Of a DNA stretch of 35,013 nucleotides, positions 8,616-17,037 are shown piece by piece. Source of the DNA: Anaerolineales bacterium (lineage in GTDB: Bacteria > Chloroflexota > Anaerolineae > Anaerolineales > UBA6668). Under the pieces are notes generated by a model. The model made no database searches. It saw nothing but the letters and a program-made list of their open reading frames with translations, and was not told where the DNA came from. Made by a program: the position numbers and the translations under genes. How positions within the stretch are numbered: the first letter of the stretch is position 1; the number at the start of each line of letters is the position of its first letter. The stretch spans positions 1 through 35,013 of the forward strand of contig JAHDIM010000016.1 in assembly GCA_020630805.1 (NCBI GenBank). Direction: 5' to 3'.

Positions 8616-8678
8616 GTTGAAGTGGATAGTAGTGAAGTTTTTCTCGTTGCTATCCACTCTTCACTCTTCACTCACAAC
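8616..8678. repeat. Inverted heptamer-repeat cluster (AGTGAAG class)
   Basis: Read on the minus strand, the right arm contains consecutive 7-base units AGTGAAG, AGTGAAG, AGTGGAT. The left arm on plus has GTTGAAGTGGATAG and AGTGAAG, so the two arms are inverted copies. It fills the gap between convergent ppc and the GT26 gene and includes the last codons and stop of the latter. Confidence 0.6.
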
Positions 8679-9407
8679 TTTTACGCTGTCTTTGCCAAAG
8701 ACCACACGCAGCGCAAAATTTGGTAGTGCCAACATCCGTCGCCAGCGCCAAGGTTCTTTTATCAGGCGATGCAACCACTCTAAGCCTAGATTTTGGACCC
8801 ACTCCGGCGCGCGCGTCGCGACCCCTGCCACAAAATCAAAGCTTCCCCCGACGCCCATCATGACGGGTACTTTCATTTCATTCCGATATTTGTAAATCCA
8901 TAAGTCTTGTTTTGGCGCACCGTAGGCGACCAACAAGACTTGCACTCTAGACTGTTTGATCAGTTGCACAATCCCTGGGGCATCTTCATCAGAGGGGCTC
9001 CCACTCCAAGTGCCCACAACATTGAAACCTGGATAACGGTCTTCCAAAATAGAAGCTGTTTTACCAGCCACACCATCAGCGGCGCCTAATAAAAACACAC
9101 GCCAATTTTCTTTGGCAGCCCGTTCTGCCAGCTTGTACATCATTGTGGAGCCAGCCACCCGTTCCTGTAGCGTCTGACCTTTCAATTTAGCGCCCCACAG
9201 TAACCCTTGGCCGTCTGGCAGGCATAAGTCTGCACTCTGGAGCACATGCATAAACTCTGGCCGCTGATTGGCCTTCATCACAAATTCTGGATTGACAGTA
9301 CAAATCTGATGGATCTGGCCAGAGGCAATGTAGGCACCAAACAGGTCAAGCGTTTGGTCATAGGTGACGTCATGCACTGGCACATTGAGGATTGAGAGCG
9401 TTTTCAT
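8661..9407 (-). CDS. WecG/TagA/CpsF-family (GT26) glycosyltransferase
   Basis: GT26 enzymes transfer an N-acetylmannosamine-type sugar to a lipid-linked acceptor in cell-surface polymer synthesis. The 248-residue protein shows the family landmarks NPEFVM (about 41), SADLCLPDGQGLLWGAKL with the conserved aspartate, VFLLGAADGVAGKTA, GAPKQDLWI, GVGGSFDFVAG and the C-terminal helix APEWVQNLGLEWLHRLIKEP. I chose the ATG at 9407 (MKTLSILNVPVHDVTYD) because it matches the usual N-terminus; the longer open frame overlaps the upstream gene. It starts 11 bases after the GT4 stop, so the two form an operon. The last residues VVSEE and the TGA stop are encoded by the heptamer-repeat cluster. Family assignment is strong; the sugar and acceptor are unknown. 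Confidence 0.92.
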   Translation of the reverse strand: MKTLSILNVPVHDVTYDQTLDLFGAYIASGQIHQICTVNPEFVMKANQRPEFMHVLQSADLCLPDGQGLLWGAKLKGQTLQERVAGSTMMYKLAERAAKENWRVFLLGAADGVAGKTASILEDRYPGFNVVGTWSGSPSDEDAPGIVQLIKQSRVQVLLVAYGAPKQDLWIYKYRNEMKVPVMMGVGGSFDFVAGVATRAPEWVQNLGLEWLHRLIKEPWRWRRMLALPNFALRVVFGKDSVKVVSEE

Positions 9408-9418
9408 TCGACGTAATT

Positions 9419-10519
9419 TTACTTGTTTAGGCGGAATGTCTGCTCCAATATTTGCAGTGTTTCTTGCGCTGCTTTTTGCCATGTAAATTTTTGCATCTGC
9501 TTTTTACCATTTGCCACTAACTGCGCTTGCAACTGAGGTGTACTCAGTAAATGCAAGATGGCTTCAACTAACGCATCTTCATCTTCTGCAGGGAACACCA
9601 ATGCAGCATCACCAACAACTTCAGGTAAGGACCCGCCATCTGAGCTGATCACAGGCACACCGCTCGCCATGGCCTCCAACGCTGGAAAGCCAAAGCCTTC
9701 GAATAGCGAGGGAAATACATAAGCCGTCGCGTTCTGATACAGCGCCGCTAGATCTTCATCACGGACGTAGTCTAGCAATTGAATATGATTTTGCAGCTTC
9801 AAGTCATCAATCTGCTGCAAGATAGGTTCGCTTAACCAACCCTGCCGACCGGCAAGCACTAATCGCGGCAAGTCTGGGTGCTGACGCAGGCGGTGGATGG
9901 CGTTGATCAGACGGCTCAGGTTCTTACGCGGCTGAATAGTCCCGACATGCAACAAATAACGCGCCGGTAAATTCGGCAAGATTGGCAGGTTGTCTACTGC
10001 CTCAAAGGCGCCTGAATCAAACCCCGGATAGACCACACTGATTTTGTTTTTGGGCGTTTTGTAGAACTGTTGCAAGTCTAACTTCGTTGCTTGTGAATCT
10101 GCGAGTAAGTGTTGCGCTTTGTCTGCATTGCGGCGCGTTGACCAGTCTAAGTAGCGCTGTTGGCGCTTGGGATGTGCGTCTGGAAAATGCAAATAGCCAA
10201 GGTCATGCACCGTCACTACTGATGGGACAGGACAAAAATATGGTCTGACATGCGCTGGAATGAAGATACCTTTGGGCTTATCACGCTGAAGCGCCCGCGC
10301 TAGACTAAGGTGCGTCCACAGTCGCGCTGGTGTTTCTACCTTGATGCTGTAATTGTCAGTTGTTGGAAACAAGTCTGGGGCGGGCTGATCTCGAAAGTAG
10401 AGCAGCCAGTGATGCGCCGAATCAAGTGCTAGTAACGCACGCGTAAGCTGTAAGGCGTAATTCTCAGTACCAGTACGGCGGGCGACCGTTGTCCGGCTAG
10501 CATCAATAGCAATTTGCAT
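9419..10519 (-). CDS. GT4-family (GT-B) glycosyltransferase
   Basis: This is a 366-residue GT-B enzyme that likely adds a sugar from a nucleotide donor during extracellular polysaccharide or glycolipid synthesis. The N-terminal acceptor half has the DASRTTVARRTGTENY loop. The C-terminal donor half has HVGTIQPRKNLSRLINA, LVLAGRQGW and the donor-binding segment FPSLFEGFGFPALEAMASG with its E-x7-E pattern, followed by PEVVGDAALVF. I chose the ATG at 10519 (MQIAIDASRT) because the family N-terminus starts here and a CATAAT box sits 6 bases upstream, consistent with a leaderless message. It is the first gene of a two-gene unit with the GT26 enzyme. The donor sugar cannot be read from the sequence. 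Confidence 0.92.
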   Translation of the reverse strand: MQIAIDASRTTVARRTGTENYALQLTRALLALDSAHHWLLYFRDQPAPDLFPTTDNYSIKVETPARLWTHLSLARALQRDKPKGIFIPAHVRPYFCPVPSVVTVHDLGYLHFPDAHPKRQQRYLDWSTRRNADKAQHLLADSQATKLDLQQFYKTPKNKISVVYPGFDSGAFEAVDNLPILPNLPARYLLHVGTIQPRKNLSRLINAIHRLRQHPDLPRLVLAGRQGWLSEPILQQIDDLKLQNHIQLLDYVRDEDLAALYQNATAYVFPSLFEGFGFPALEAMASGVPVISSDGGSLPEVVGDAALVFPAEDEDALVEAILHLLSTPQLQAQLVANGKKQMQKFTWQKAAQETLQILEQTFRLNK

Positions 10520-10525
10520 GGGGAC

Positions 10526-10531
10526 ATTATG
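10526..10531 (-). promoter_or_regulatory. -10 box of the GT4 gene
   Basis: The minus strand reads CATAAT, with 6 bases to the ATG at 10519. No Shine-Dalgarno sequence is present. This fits leaderless transcription. Confidence 0.45.
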
Positions 10532-10574
10532 CCTTATTTTTGTTGTGCCATGACCCAACGCCGTCTTAAATACA

Positions 10575-10618
10575 AGGCGGGTTCCTCGCGACCTACGGTC
10601 GCCTTAAGGAACCCGCCT
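10575..10618 (-). terminator. Long hairpin after aapP, probable terminator
   Basis: The outer arms are AGGCGGGTTCC and GGAACCCGCCT, and the inner arms GCGACC and GGTCGC. On the minus strand the hairpin is followed by TTGTATTT, a weak T-run. Its sequence template matches the palindrome at 20817-20869. Confidence 0.65.
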
Positions 10619-10634
10619 CGTGAATAGAAAACGT

Positions 10635-11396
10635 CTAGTGGTTGAGAATTTGAGAGAGGAACAGCTTGGTGCGTTCTTCTTTCGGGTTTGTAAAGAAGTT
10701 TGCTGGCGTATTCTCTTCCACAATTTTGCCTTCGTCGAAGAACAAAATGCGGTCTGCTACAGACTGCGCAAAGCCCATTTCGTGGGTTACCGCCATAATG
10801 GTATAGCCTTGGCGGGCCAAGTCTCGCATTACGTCAAGCACTTCCTTAATCATTTCAGGATCAAGCGCCGAGGTTGGTTCGTCGAACAACAGGATCTTTG
10901 GTTCCATTGCTAGCGCACGGGCAATCGCCACACGTTGCTGCTGCCCACCAGACAATTGACCAGGATATTTTTGTGCTTGTTCTGGAATACCGACGCGGTC
11001 TAGCCAGCGCATGGCAACTTCTTCGGCTTTTTCACGTGACCACTTCCGCACATTGATCGGTGCCAAGGTGACGTTGTCAATTACGGTCAGGTGTGGGAAC
11101 AAGTTGAACTGTTGGAACACCATCCCCACTTCGCGCCGAATTTCTTGAATGTTGCGAATGTCGTGGGTGAGTTCGGTGCCATCGACAACAATTTGACCTT
11201 GTTGGTGTTCTTCCAAACGATTGATACAGCGAATAAACGTTGATTTCCCAGACCCAGATGGTCCCAGAATAACAATCACTTCCCCTTCACGCACTGTCAC
11301 GTCAATGCCTTTCAATACGTGGAAGTCTCCGTACCATTTGTTGACGTCTTTACATACGACCATTTCTGGTCCGAGTTCTTTTTCTGCTACTGTCAT
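10635..11396 (-). CDS. aapP: Amino-acid ABC transporter ATP-binding protein
   Basis: This ATPase powers the Aap polar amino-acid importer. The 253-residue protein has every ABC motif: Walker [10 protein letters not shown], the Q-loop in [13 protein letters not shown], the signature LSGGQQQR, Walker [13 protein letters not shown] and the switch histidine in [10 protein letters not shown]. It closely follows the GlnQ/AapP (PAAT) subfamily pattern. An AGGAG sequence precedes the ATG. It is the last gene of the aapQ-aapM-aapP unit, 104 bases after aapM; that gap contains an inverted heptamer-repeat cluster. A strong hairpin follows the gene. Confidence 0.95.
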   Translation of the reverse strand: MTVAEKELGPEMVVCKDVNKWYGDFHVLKGIDVTVREGEVIVILGPSGSGKSTFIRCINRLEEHQQGQIVVDGTELTHDIRNIQEIRREVGMVFQQFNLFPHLTVIDNVTLAPINVRKWSREKAEEVAMRWLDRVGIPEQAQKYPGQLSGGQQQRVAIARALAMEPKILLFDEPTSALDPEMIKEVLDVMRDLARQGYTIMAVTHEMGFAQSVADRILFFDEGKIVEENTPANFFTNPKEERTKLFLSQILNH

Positions 11397-11422
11397 TGAA
11401 TGTCTCCTCTTTAGGAGCTTTC

Positions 11423-11495
11423 AGCGATCAGCGTTCAGCAATCAGCTTGGTAATTTCACACCAAGCTGACAGCTGATGGCTGACGGCTGATCGCT
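11423..11495. repeat. Inverted heptamer-repeat cluster (TCAGCNN class)
   Basis: The arms AGCGATCAGC (from 11423) and GCTGATCGCT (to 11495) enclose units of the form TCAGCNN on one strand and their inverted copies on the other. The cluster lies in the aapM-aapP gap and could form a long hairpin in the mRNA. Confidence 0.65.
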
Positions 11496-11500
11496 AAACT

Positions 11501-13642
11501 CTATCGTTCTCCAACGCCTAACTGTGCTTCGAGGCGTCGGCTATATCCTGCCATGACGGCGCTACCGAAGAAGAAGATTACTGCAAGTAGCAGGTATGGT
11601 TCGGTACGCACGTTAATCCAGTCTGGCTGACCACTAATGTTATTGGCAACCGCCAACAAGTCAAACAGACCAACCAAGAATACAAGGGATGTATCTTTGA
11701 ACAACCCGATGAATTGCCCCACAATCGCTGGAATTACAGCGCGTAGCGCTTGGGGCATAATGATATATGCATATTTTTGGAAACCGCTCAGCCCGACAGC
11801 ATCTGCGGCTTCATATTGACCTTTGCTGAGTGCTTGCAGCCCACCACGCACATTTTCTGCCAAATATGCGGCAGAGAAGAACGTAAACCCAGCCATTACC
11901 CGCCAAGTCTGATTGATTTCAGTTCCAGGTGGCAAGAATAGTGGCACGAAAATGATCGCGAAGAAAATGATCGTAATCATCGGAACGCCACGCACCATTT
12001 CGATAAACATGGTGCTGAATGCTGCAAGAACGTTTCCATCAAAGGCGCGCTGTAGCGCAAACGCCAGCAAAATGATAATGATTGGCCAGAATGCCAACAC
12101 ACTCTCAAACCAATTACGCGATGTTGCCAATAGGCCGGGAGTCGACGTGGCGAAGAACCAGATTGCAGCCAACCCCGCTAATGGATAGGTAATCCACCAA
12201 GGAACACCATTGATTTCACTACGACGTCCCATGGCAAGCAAAATCCCCATTGGGAATGACACCACAATCGCAAACAACGCAATGATCACACTCAAGAGCA
12301 ATCCACCCCAGGTTTGGTCTGGGTCTACAACTTCAATTGCTTCATAATCAATGAAGAAAATTGCTTGGGCAATTTCTGGCGTGAATTGGCGTAACGCTAA
12401 CACGAACAGCCAAGCCAAGATTAGCCAGCCGCCATTCCCAAGCTTGAATTCTGGGCGCGGCCCACCTCTGAAAAGCGGCAAGACAAAATTGTAGAGAAGC
12501 AACAAGCCAAATACTGCGTGCCCAAAGATCACAAGCCCTGTCGTAACGTTGATGCTCGCCAACAGACCCATGCCTGCACCTTGAAGCAGACCACGCAACG
12601 CAATTGAAAATAGCGGTGCAATCAGCAGCCCAAAGATCAACCAACCACTGACAATCCAACCGAGTAAGGTTACATTGATTGTTTGTCGGCGATATAGCAC
12701 GATGTAAAGCGTCACAAATAACATAATCGCGCCAGCAATGATGTTAATCATTCCGGACATCGTTGAACCCAGCAGCAGCTTCCAAATCACAAACGGCGAT
12801 AACAGCCATAGGTAATTCATGAGCAGACGCCAGATTGACAGTTGCTGCGAATTTTGACCAGGGACATAAATTTCGGTAACGTCATCGTCTGGGATGACTT
12901 CTGGATCTAACACGCGGGTGACCAGAACCGAGAAGACCGCCAGCACGGCAATAATTGCCAGCGCAGTCCACAAGCGTGGCGAGTATTCTTTGAACCGGAA
13001 GACCATCAGGTTCGCAAAATTGTCACGCACTGCACCCCAGTTTGCCCCCGCTTCATCGCCGAACAGGTTACGCCCTAAGTAGACATACTCTTCACTTCGG
13101 ATCACGACATCAGGATTGGCGCTGTCGATCTTGTACTTGTATTCGCGAATATCTGTGCCAAGACCGTTTTGCTCAAATGGAATACTGACGCTTTCGCCAG
13201 CTTCCAAAAGTGCCAAGTCTACGCCTTCAACATTGAACTCTTCAACAGGAATTCGTTCGTCAATACCAAGGGGAACATCTGTCCAAGATGCCCGTACAAC
13301 GCCATAATTCCAAAACTGAATGATGATCGCTGACAACATGAGCACAATTAGCAATGACACCAACACATTGGTGACAGAGTTGTACATGTTTTCTTTCAGC
13401 CAATATGTACGCGAATTATGGTTACGATTCAGATCCGCATTGATCATCCAGCCCAGTGTCCCGAGCCAAATAAGCAAAATAACAATGGTCGCAATTGGCG
13501 CAATAGCCAACCGATTAATGGCAAACCTGAAGGTAACGTACGCTAAGAACGCAAGCCAAACTGGTAAGAACCAATTGCTAAAGAAATATTCTCGGACAAA
13601 CATGCCGAGATCAAAACGACGTGGTGGTTTAGTAACAGTCAT
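11501..13642 (-). CDS. aapM: Amino-acid ABC transporter permease, AapM type, enlarged
   Basis: This is one of two permease subunits of the Aap importer. The C-terminal ~250 residues form the transport domain, with EMVRGVPMITIIFF and the EAA loop NVRGGLQALSKGQYEAADAVG followed by PQALRAVIP, which contacts AapP. The protein is 713 residues, whereas family members I know are roughly 350-400. The extra part lies in the N-terminal two thirds: a soluble loop of about 110 residues (roughly 115-225, acidic, predicted outside) and several additional hydrophobic segments between about 270 and 395. The segment TYWLKENMYNSVTNVL at about 79-94 matches the start of normal AapM proteins. An AAGGAG sequence precedes the ATG, and the gene begins 12 bases after aapQ. 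Confidence 0.9.
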   Translation of the reverse strand: MTVTKPPRRFDLGMFVREYFFSNWFLPVWLAFLAYVTFRFAINRLAIAPIATIVILLIWLGTLGWMINADLNRNHNSRTYWLKENMYNSVTNVLVSLLIVLMLSAIIIQFWNYGVVRASWTDVPLGIDERIPVEEFNVEGVDLALLEAGESVSIPFEQNGLGTDIREYKYKIDSANPDVVIRSEEYVYLGRNLFGDEAGANWGAVRDNFANLMVFRFKEYSPRLWTALAIIAVLAVFSVLVTRVLDPEVIPDDDVTEIYVPGQNSQQLSIWRLLMNYLWLLSPFVIWKLLLGSTMSGMINIIAGAIMLFVTLYIVLYRRQTINVTLLGWIVSGWLIFGLLIAPLFSIALRGLLQGAGMGLLASINVTTGLVIFGHAVFGLLLLYNFVLPLFRGGPRPEFKLGNGGWLILAWLFVLALRQFTPEIAQAIFFIDYEAIEVVDPDQTWGGLLLSVIIALFAIVVSFPMGILLAMGRRSEINGVPWWITYPLAGLAAIWFFATSTPGLLATSRNWFESVLAFWPIIIILLAFALQRAFDGNVLAAFSTMFIEMVRGVPMITIIFFAIIFVPLFLPPGTEINQTWRVMAGFTFFSAAYLAENVRGGLQALSKGQYEAADAVGLSGFQKYAYIIMPQALRAVIPAIVGQFIGLFKDTSLVFLVGLFDLLAVANNISGQPDWINVRTEPYLLLAVIFFFGSAVMAGYSRRLEAQLGVGER

Positions 13643-13654
13643 TTCTAGTCTCCT

Positions 13655-15280
13655 TTAGCGCTCGACCAACTTCACGCGTTGGTTGTACCAGTTCAAGAAC
13701 GCAGAAATAATTAGGCTCAGGGTGAGGTAGAACAGCATTGTCAACAACATCCCTTGCATCGCGCGGCCCGATTGGTTGATGGTCGTAAAGATCACCGTCC
13801 AGAAGTCTGGGAACGCCACAATCTGCGCCAGAGTCGAGTTCTTCGCTAGGTTGAGATAACTACTCGTAAGCGGCGGGATAATGACCCGCAGCGCTTGTGG
13901 TAGCACAACTAAGCGTAAGCGTTGGCCCTCCGTCAGCCCAATAGCACGAGCAGCTTCTGTCTGCCCTTTTGAAACCGCTTGGATACCCGCACGGACAATT
14001 TCACCAACACTGGCACCAGTGTTGAGCACGAGACCAATCAGAATTGCAGCGAACTCTGGGGTCATCTTGCCGCCGCCAGCGAAGTTCAAGCCTTCCAATT
14101 TTGCGAGAGAAAGCCGCAGTGGCCGTTCCGGGATACCAACAATTGAGAAAGAACTTCCGTCTTCAAGCGTTGCGCTCATTTCGTTGATAAAGCCTTGCTC
14201 TGCAACTAACAAATCACATTTTCCAGCAGCATAGTCTTGGAACGCTTTGTCAGCATCTTTCACGCGTGAAATACTGTATGGGATGCCTAACGCGCGCAAT
14301 TCAGAATCAATGTTGGCAGCCTCTAAAGATTGTCGCTCAGCACAAACATTGAGACGCGAGTCTTTATATGTTTTCTGATCAATATCACCAGCGTCAACCA
14401 GGGCCTGAATGCCTGCTAAATCGGCGATGTCGACCTCAAAGCGTTCAGCCACAACCTGTGGAATATTTTCGAGACCGGTAACTCCGCTCGCATTATTGAC
14501 CAACATCACTTGGTTTCCGGCTGCTGACGCATTGGCGACAAACCAACCTACAACAGTCAAGAGTACCAATGCAATTGGGGCCCAGATGCCACGGTTTGTT
14601 GTTCCGCCTAAGCGCTCTTCACGCCGCCCCAAAATGATCCAAATTGCATATGCCAACACGAGGCCAATCCCAATAAAAATGGCCAGAACTTGAAAAGACA
14701 CAGTTGGAACAAGTGACGGGTAGTTAATGCCCCGATTGCTCAGAAAAACAAAGTTACTGTTTTCAGCAGCCTCTTTGATACTGGGAAGCGCTAAGAAGAA
14801 AGAGAAATAGATGAAGACCAATTGCAATACAAGCGGCGTATTGCGGAAAAGGTCAACATACCACTTAGATACATTGGCAACTAACCAATTCTTAGAAAGT
14901 CGCGCAATCCCAACAAGTGTCCCAAGAATGGTGGTGAGAATACAGCCAATAATGGTGACGCGAATTGTATTTACCGCAGCTACACCAATTGCACGCCAAT
15001 ACGAGTTGCTATTGTCATAAGACATCCCAAAGGATGTTTCAGCAACGTCAAATTGAGCCGCAGAGTCCATAAAGTCATATGCACAGCGGTAAGCGACAGT
15101 CCCATCTTCACAAATGAACTGCGCCTCACCCAGCGACTCTAGATTTCCAGCAACATTGCCTATAAACCAAGAGAATGTCAGCGCCACAACAATCGCGCCA
15201 ACAATTTGTGCAATAACCCCTAATACGCGAATATCAAATAATTTCGCAAATATATTAGAAATACCTGAATTACTTTCCAT
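13655..15280 (-). CDS. aapQ: Amino-acid ABC transporter permease, AapQ type, with a binding-protein-like insert
   Basis: This is the other permease subunit. Numbered from an upstream TTG at 15292, the C-terminal transport domain (about 405-540) has the EAA loop EIVRAGIQAVSKGQTEAARAIG and PQALRVIIP; DLFRNTPLVLQLVF (147-160) is the typical N-terminal permease motif. Normal AapQ proteins pass from a hydrophobic helix almost directly to a GFNFxGG segment. Here about 140 residues (257-400) intervene between the helix ending FVANASA and GLNFAGG. Part of this insert resembles AapJ: QVMLVNNASGVTGLENI here against QGMMVRADSGIASLEDM in AapJ, then the VC...RALGIPY...AAGKCDLLV pattern. I take the ATG at 15280 as the start; the TTG at 15292 is an alternative. 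A separate promoter lies about 145 bases upstream. Confidence 0.92.
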   Translation of the reverse strand: MESNSGISNIFAKLFDIRVLGVIAQIVGAIVVALTFSWFIGNVAGNLESLGEAQFICEDGTVAYRCAYDFMDSAAQFDVAETSFGMSYDNSNSYWRAIGVAAVNTIRVTIIGCILTTILGTLVGIARLSKNWLVANVSKWYVDLFRNTPLVLQLVFIYFSFFLALPSIKEAAENSNFVFLSNRGINYPSLVPTVSFQVLAIFIGIGLVLAYAIWIILGRREERLGGTTNRGIWAPIALVLLTVVGWFVANASAAGNQVMLVNNASGVTGLENIPQVVAERFEVDIADLAGIQALVDAGDIDQKTYKDSRLNVCAERQSLEAANIDSELRALGIPYSISRVKDADKAFQDYAAGKCDLLVAEQGFINEMSATLEDGSSFSIVGIPERPLRLSLAKLEGLNFAGGGKMTPEFAAILIGLVLNTGASVGEIVRAGIQAVSKGQTEAARAIGLTEGQRLRLVVLPQALRVIIPPLTSSYLNLAKNSTLAQIVAFPDFWTVIFTTINQSGRAMQGMLLTMLFYLTLSLIISAFLNWYNQRVKLVER

Positions 15281-15292
15281 AGGCAACAACAA

Positions 15293-15575
15293 ACCTTTTG
15301 AATTAAATACGGGAGAAAACGAGTGGAAGCCCCAAAAGATGGCGCAACATGTCCTTTCCTTTACGCTTACCCCATTGATGACGCACGGTCAGCCTGTGAA
15401 ACCAAACCATAACCGCGGACACAGAATAGTACACCGACTGCACGATAGACACAAGTTAGAAGTCGATTGCGTTGGTTATTTTGACTAATTTACAAACCAA
15501 ATGACGCTTGAGGCTGACGAAATCACAGTAATTTTGTTAACTATCCGACAGTTGGAAACGCCAACCTCAAGTTAA
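15293..15575. other. Intergenic leader region of aapQ
   Basis: No gene is seen here. The region carries the probable aapQ promoter (15426-15454) and borders the aapJ terminator. The remaining sequence, including about 130 bases of untranslated leader, shows no strong structure to my eye. Confidence 0.5.
15426..15454 (-). promoter_or_regulatory. Promoter of aapQMP
   Basis: The minus strand has TTGTGT (15449-15454), a 17-base spacer and TACTAT (15426-15431). It lies downstream of the aapJ terminator and upstream of aapQ, so the membrane genes can be expressed apart from aapJ. Confidence 0.55.
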
Positions 15576-15612
15576 AAGAAACGGCCCAGCAACGTCTGGC
15601 TGCTGGGCCGTT
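15576..15612 (-). terminator. Terminator after aapJ
   Basis: A perfect 12-base GC-rich stem (AACGGCCCAGCA with TGCTGGGCCGTT, 15580-15591 and 15601-15612) is followed on the minus strand by TTTCTTTT. It separates aapJ from aapQMP and should lower read-through, giving more binding protein than permease. Confidence 0.85.
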
Positions 15613-15654
15613 CTTAGTCAATTTTGTCTGACAATGTCAGACAGCGCTAATGGT

Positions 15655-16878
15655 TTAGCGGAATGGTGGAGCGTAGATCAAACCACCATCGTAGTATTGG
15701 GCGTTAGGACCACGGCCAAGACCCAATGGAGTGTCTGGACCCAAGTTGCGGTCGTAAATTTCGCCGTAGTTACCAACTTGTGTGATGACTTGGTAGCAGA
15801 AGTCGTTTGCAAGACCCAATGCTTGAGCCAATTCACCTTCAACACCCAACAGGTTCAAGTGACCTGGGTTGTCGCTGGTCAAGAAGTCATCTACGTTAGC
15901 GGAGGTGATACCGAATTCTTCAGCTTGGATGGTGCAGTTCACAACCCACATCACGATGTCGCCCCAGTTGTTGTCGCCGTGGCGGGTAACTGGACCGAGT
16001 GGTTCCTTAGACATGGTTTCGTCCAAGATCATGTGTGCATCGCCGTCGCTCAATGAGGTTGCCTTGATTGAAGCCAAACCTGACTTGTCAGTGGTCAAAC
16101 CGTCACATGAACCTTCGTCGTATGCTGCGGTGGTTGATGGATTGTCTGGGAAGACCTTAGCTTCATAGGTGATGCCCTTAGCGCGGAATACATCAGCCAA
16201 GTTCTTTTCAGTGGTGGTACCAGCTTGCACACAAACTGTACCGCCTTCCATGTCTTCCAAGCTAGCGATGCCGCTGTCAGCGCGGACCATCATACCTTGA
16301 CCGTCAAAGAAGGTGGTTGGTGCAAAGTCAAAACCAAGGCTGGTGTCACGGCTGATCGTCCAGGTCGTGTTACGGATCAGAACGTCAACTTCACCACTTT
16401 GCAGGGTTGGGAAGCGGGTGGTACCGGTGGTTGGGGTGATTTCAATAGCTGAAGCGTCGCCCAAAACTGCTGCTGCGACTGCGCCACAGTAATCTACGTC
16501 GAAACCGCTAAATTCGTTGGTGTCTGGATCCAAGAAACCGAAACCTGGCAAGTTAGCGTTACCGCCACACTTCAAGGTACCGCGAGCTTGAACAGCTGCC
16601 AATGTGTCGCCACCACCTTCAAAGGTAACAGCTACTGGGTCTGCATCTGCTGCTGCGGTAGCTGCGTCTGCAGCTGCTGCAACTGCGTCTGCTGCTTCTG
16701 CTTTTGCTGCTTCGATCATGCCGTTAGCTTCTTCAACTTGGGCTTGAGCAGCTTCCAATTGACCTTGTAGGTCAGCAACTTGTGCTTGCAATTCTGCTGC
16801 AGCGCCACCGCCACAAGCAGTTAGGACGACTGCAAATGCTGCAGCGACCATAACAAAAAGAATTGACTTGCGATTCAT
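15655..16878 (-). CDS. aapJ: Amino-acid ABC transporter substrate-binding lipoprotein
   Basis: This captures polar amino acids outside the membrane and delivers them to AapQM. The 407-residue protein has a signal peptide with lipobox LTAC (Cys22). Residues 26-80 are an Ala/Gln/Glu-rich heptad region (ELQAQVADLQGQLEAAQ, then AADAVAAAADAATAAA), a predicted coiled-coil spacer not usual for AapJ. Residues 90-390 are the type 3 binding domain: GTLKCGGNANLPGFGF, GFDVDYCGAVAAAVLG, the ligand segment VLIRNTTWTISRD, and the C-terminal IYDRNLGPDTPLGLGRGPNAQ that typifies AapJ. A strong GGAGGAG sequence precedes the ATG and a good promoter lies at 16964-16992, so high expression is expected. Its own terminator follows before aapQ. 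Confidence 0.95.
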   Translation of the reverse strand: MNRKSILFVMVAAAFAVVLTACGGGAAAELQAQVADLQGQLEAAQAQVEEANGMIEAAKAEAADAVAAAADAATAAADADPVAVTFEGGGDTLAAVQARGTLKCGGNANLPGFGFLDPDTNEFSGFDVDYCGAVAAAVLGDASAIEITPTTGTTRFPTLQSGEVDVLIRNTTWTISRDTSLGFDFAPTTFFDGQGMMVRADSGIASLEDMEGGTVCVQAGTTTEKNLADVFRAKGITYEAKVFPDNPSTTAAYDEGSCDGLTTDKSGLASIKATSLSDGDAHMILDETMSKEPLGPVTRHGDNNWGDIVMWVVNCTIQAEEFGITSANVDDFLTSDNPGHLNLLGVEGELAQALGLANDFCYQVITQVGNYGEIYDRNLGPDTPLGLGRGPNAQYYDGGLIYAPPFR

Positions 16879-16963
16879 ATTTATCTCCTCCGAGGAATTT
16901 ATTGATCACAAATAGTTAACAAACGGGAATACAAACGTATAAAGTCCGTATACCCACCGCAGC

Positions 16964-16992
16964 ATTATATGGAAACTATACCGTTTCGACAA
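16964..16992 (-). promoter_or_regulatory. Promoter of aapJ
   Basis: The minus strand has TTGTCG (16987-16992), a 17-base spacer and a perfect TATAAT (16964-16969), about 86 bases before the aapJ ATG. The leader contains the imperfect dyad GTATACGGACTTTATAC, a possible operator. Confidence 0.65.
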
Positions 16993-17037
16993 CCCAATAC
17001 TTACCTTATCTCTACAAAGTTATTGTCTAATTTCGGC

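Noticed and set aside
16588-16770. Very cysteine-rich plus-strand frame
   Set aside because: It is the mirror of the Ala/Gln-rich coiled-coil spacer of aapJ; GCA/GCT codons read backwards give Cys.
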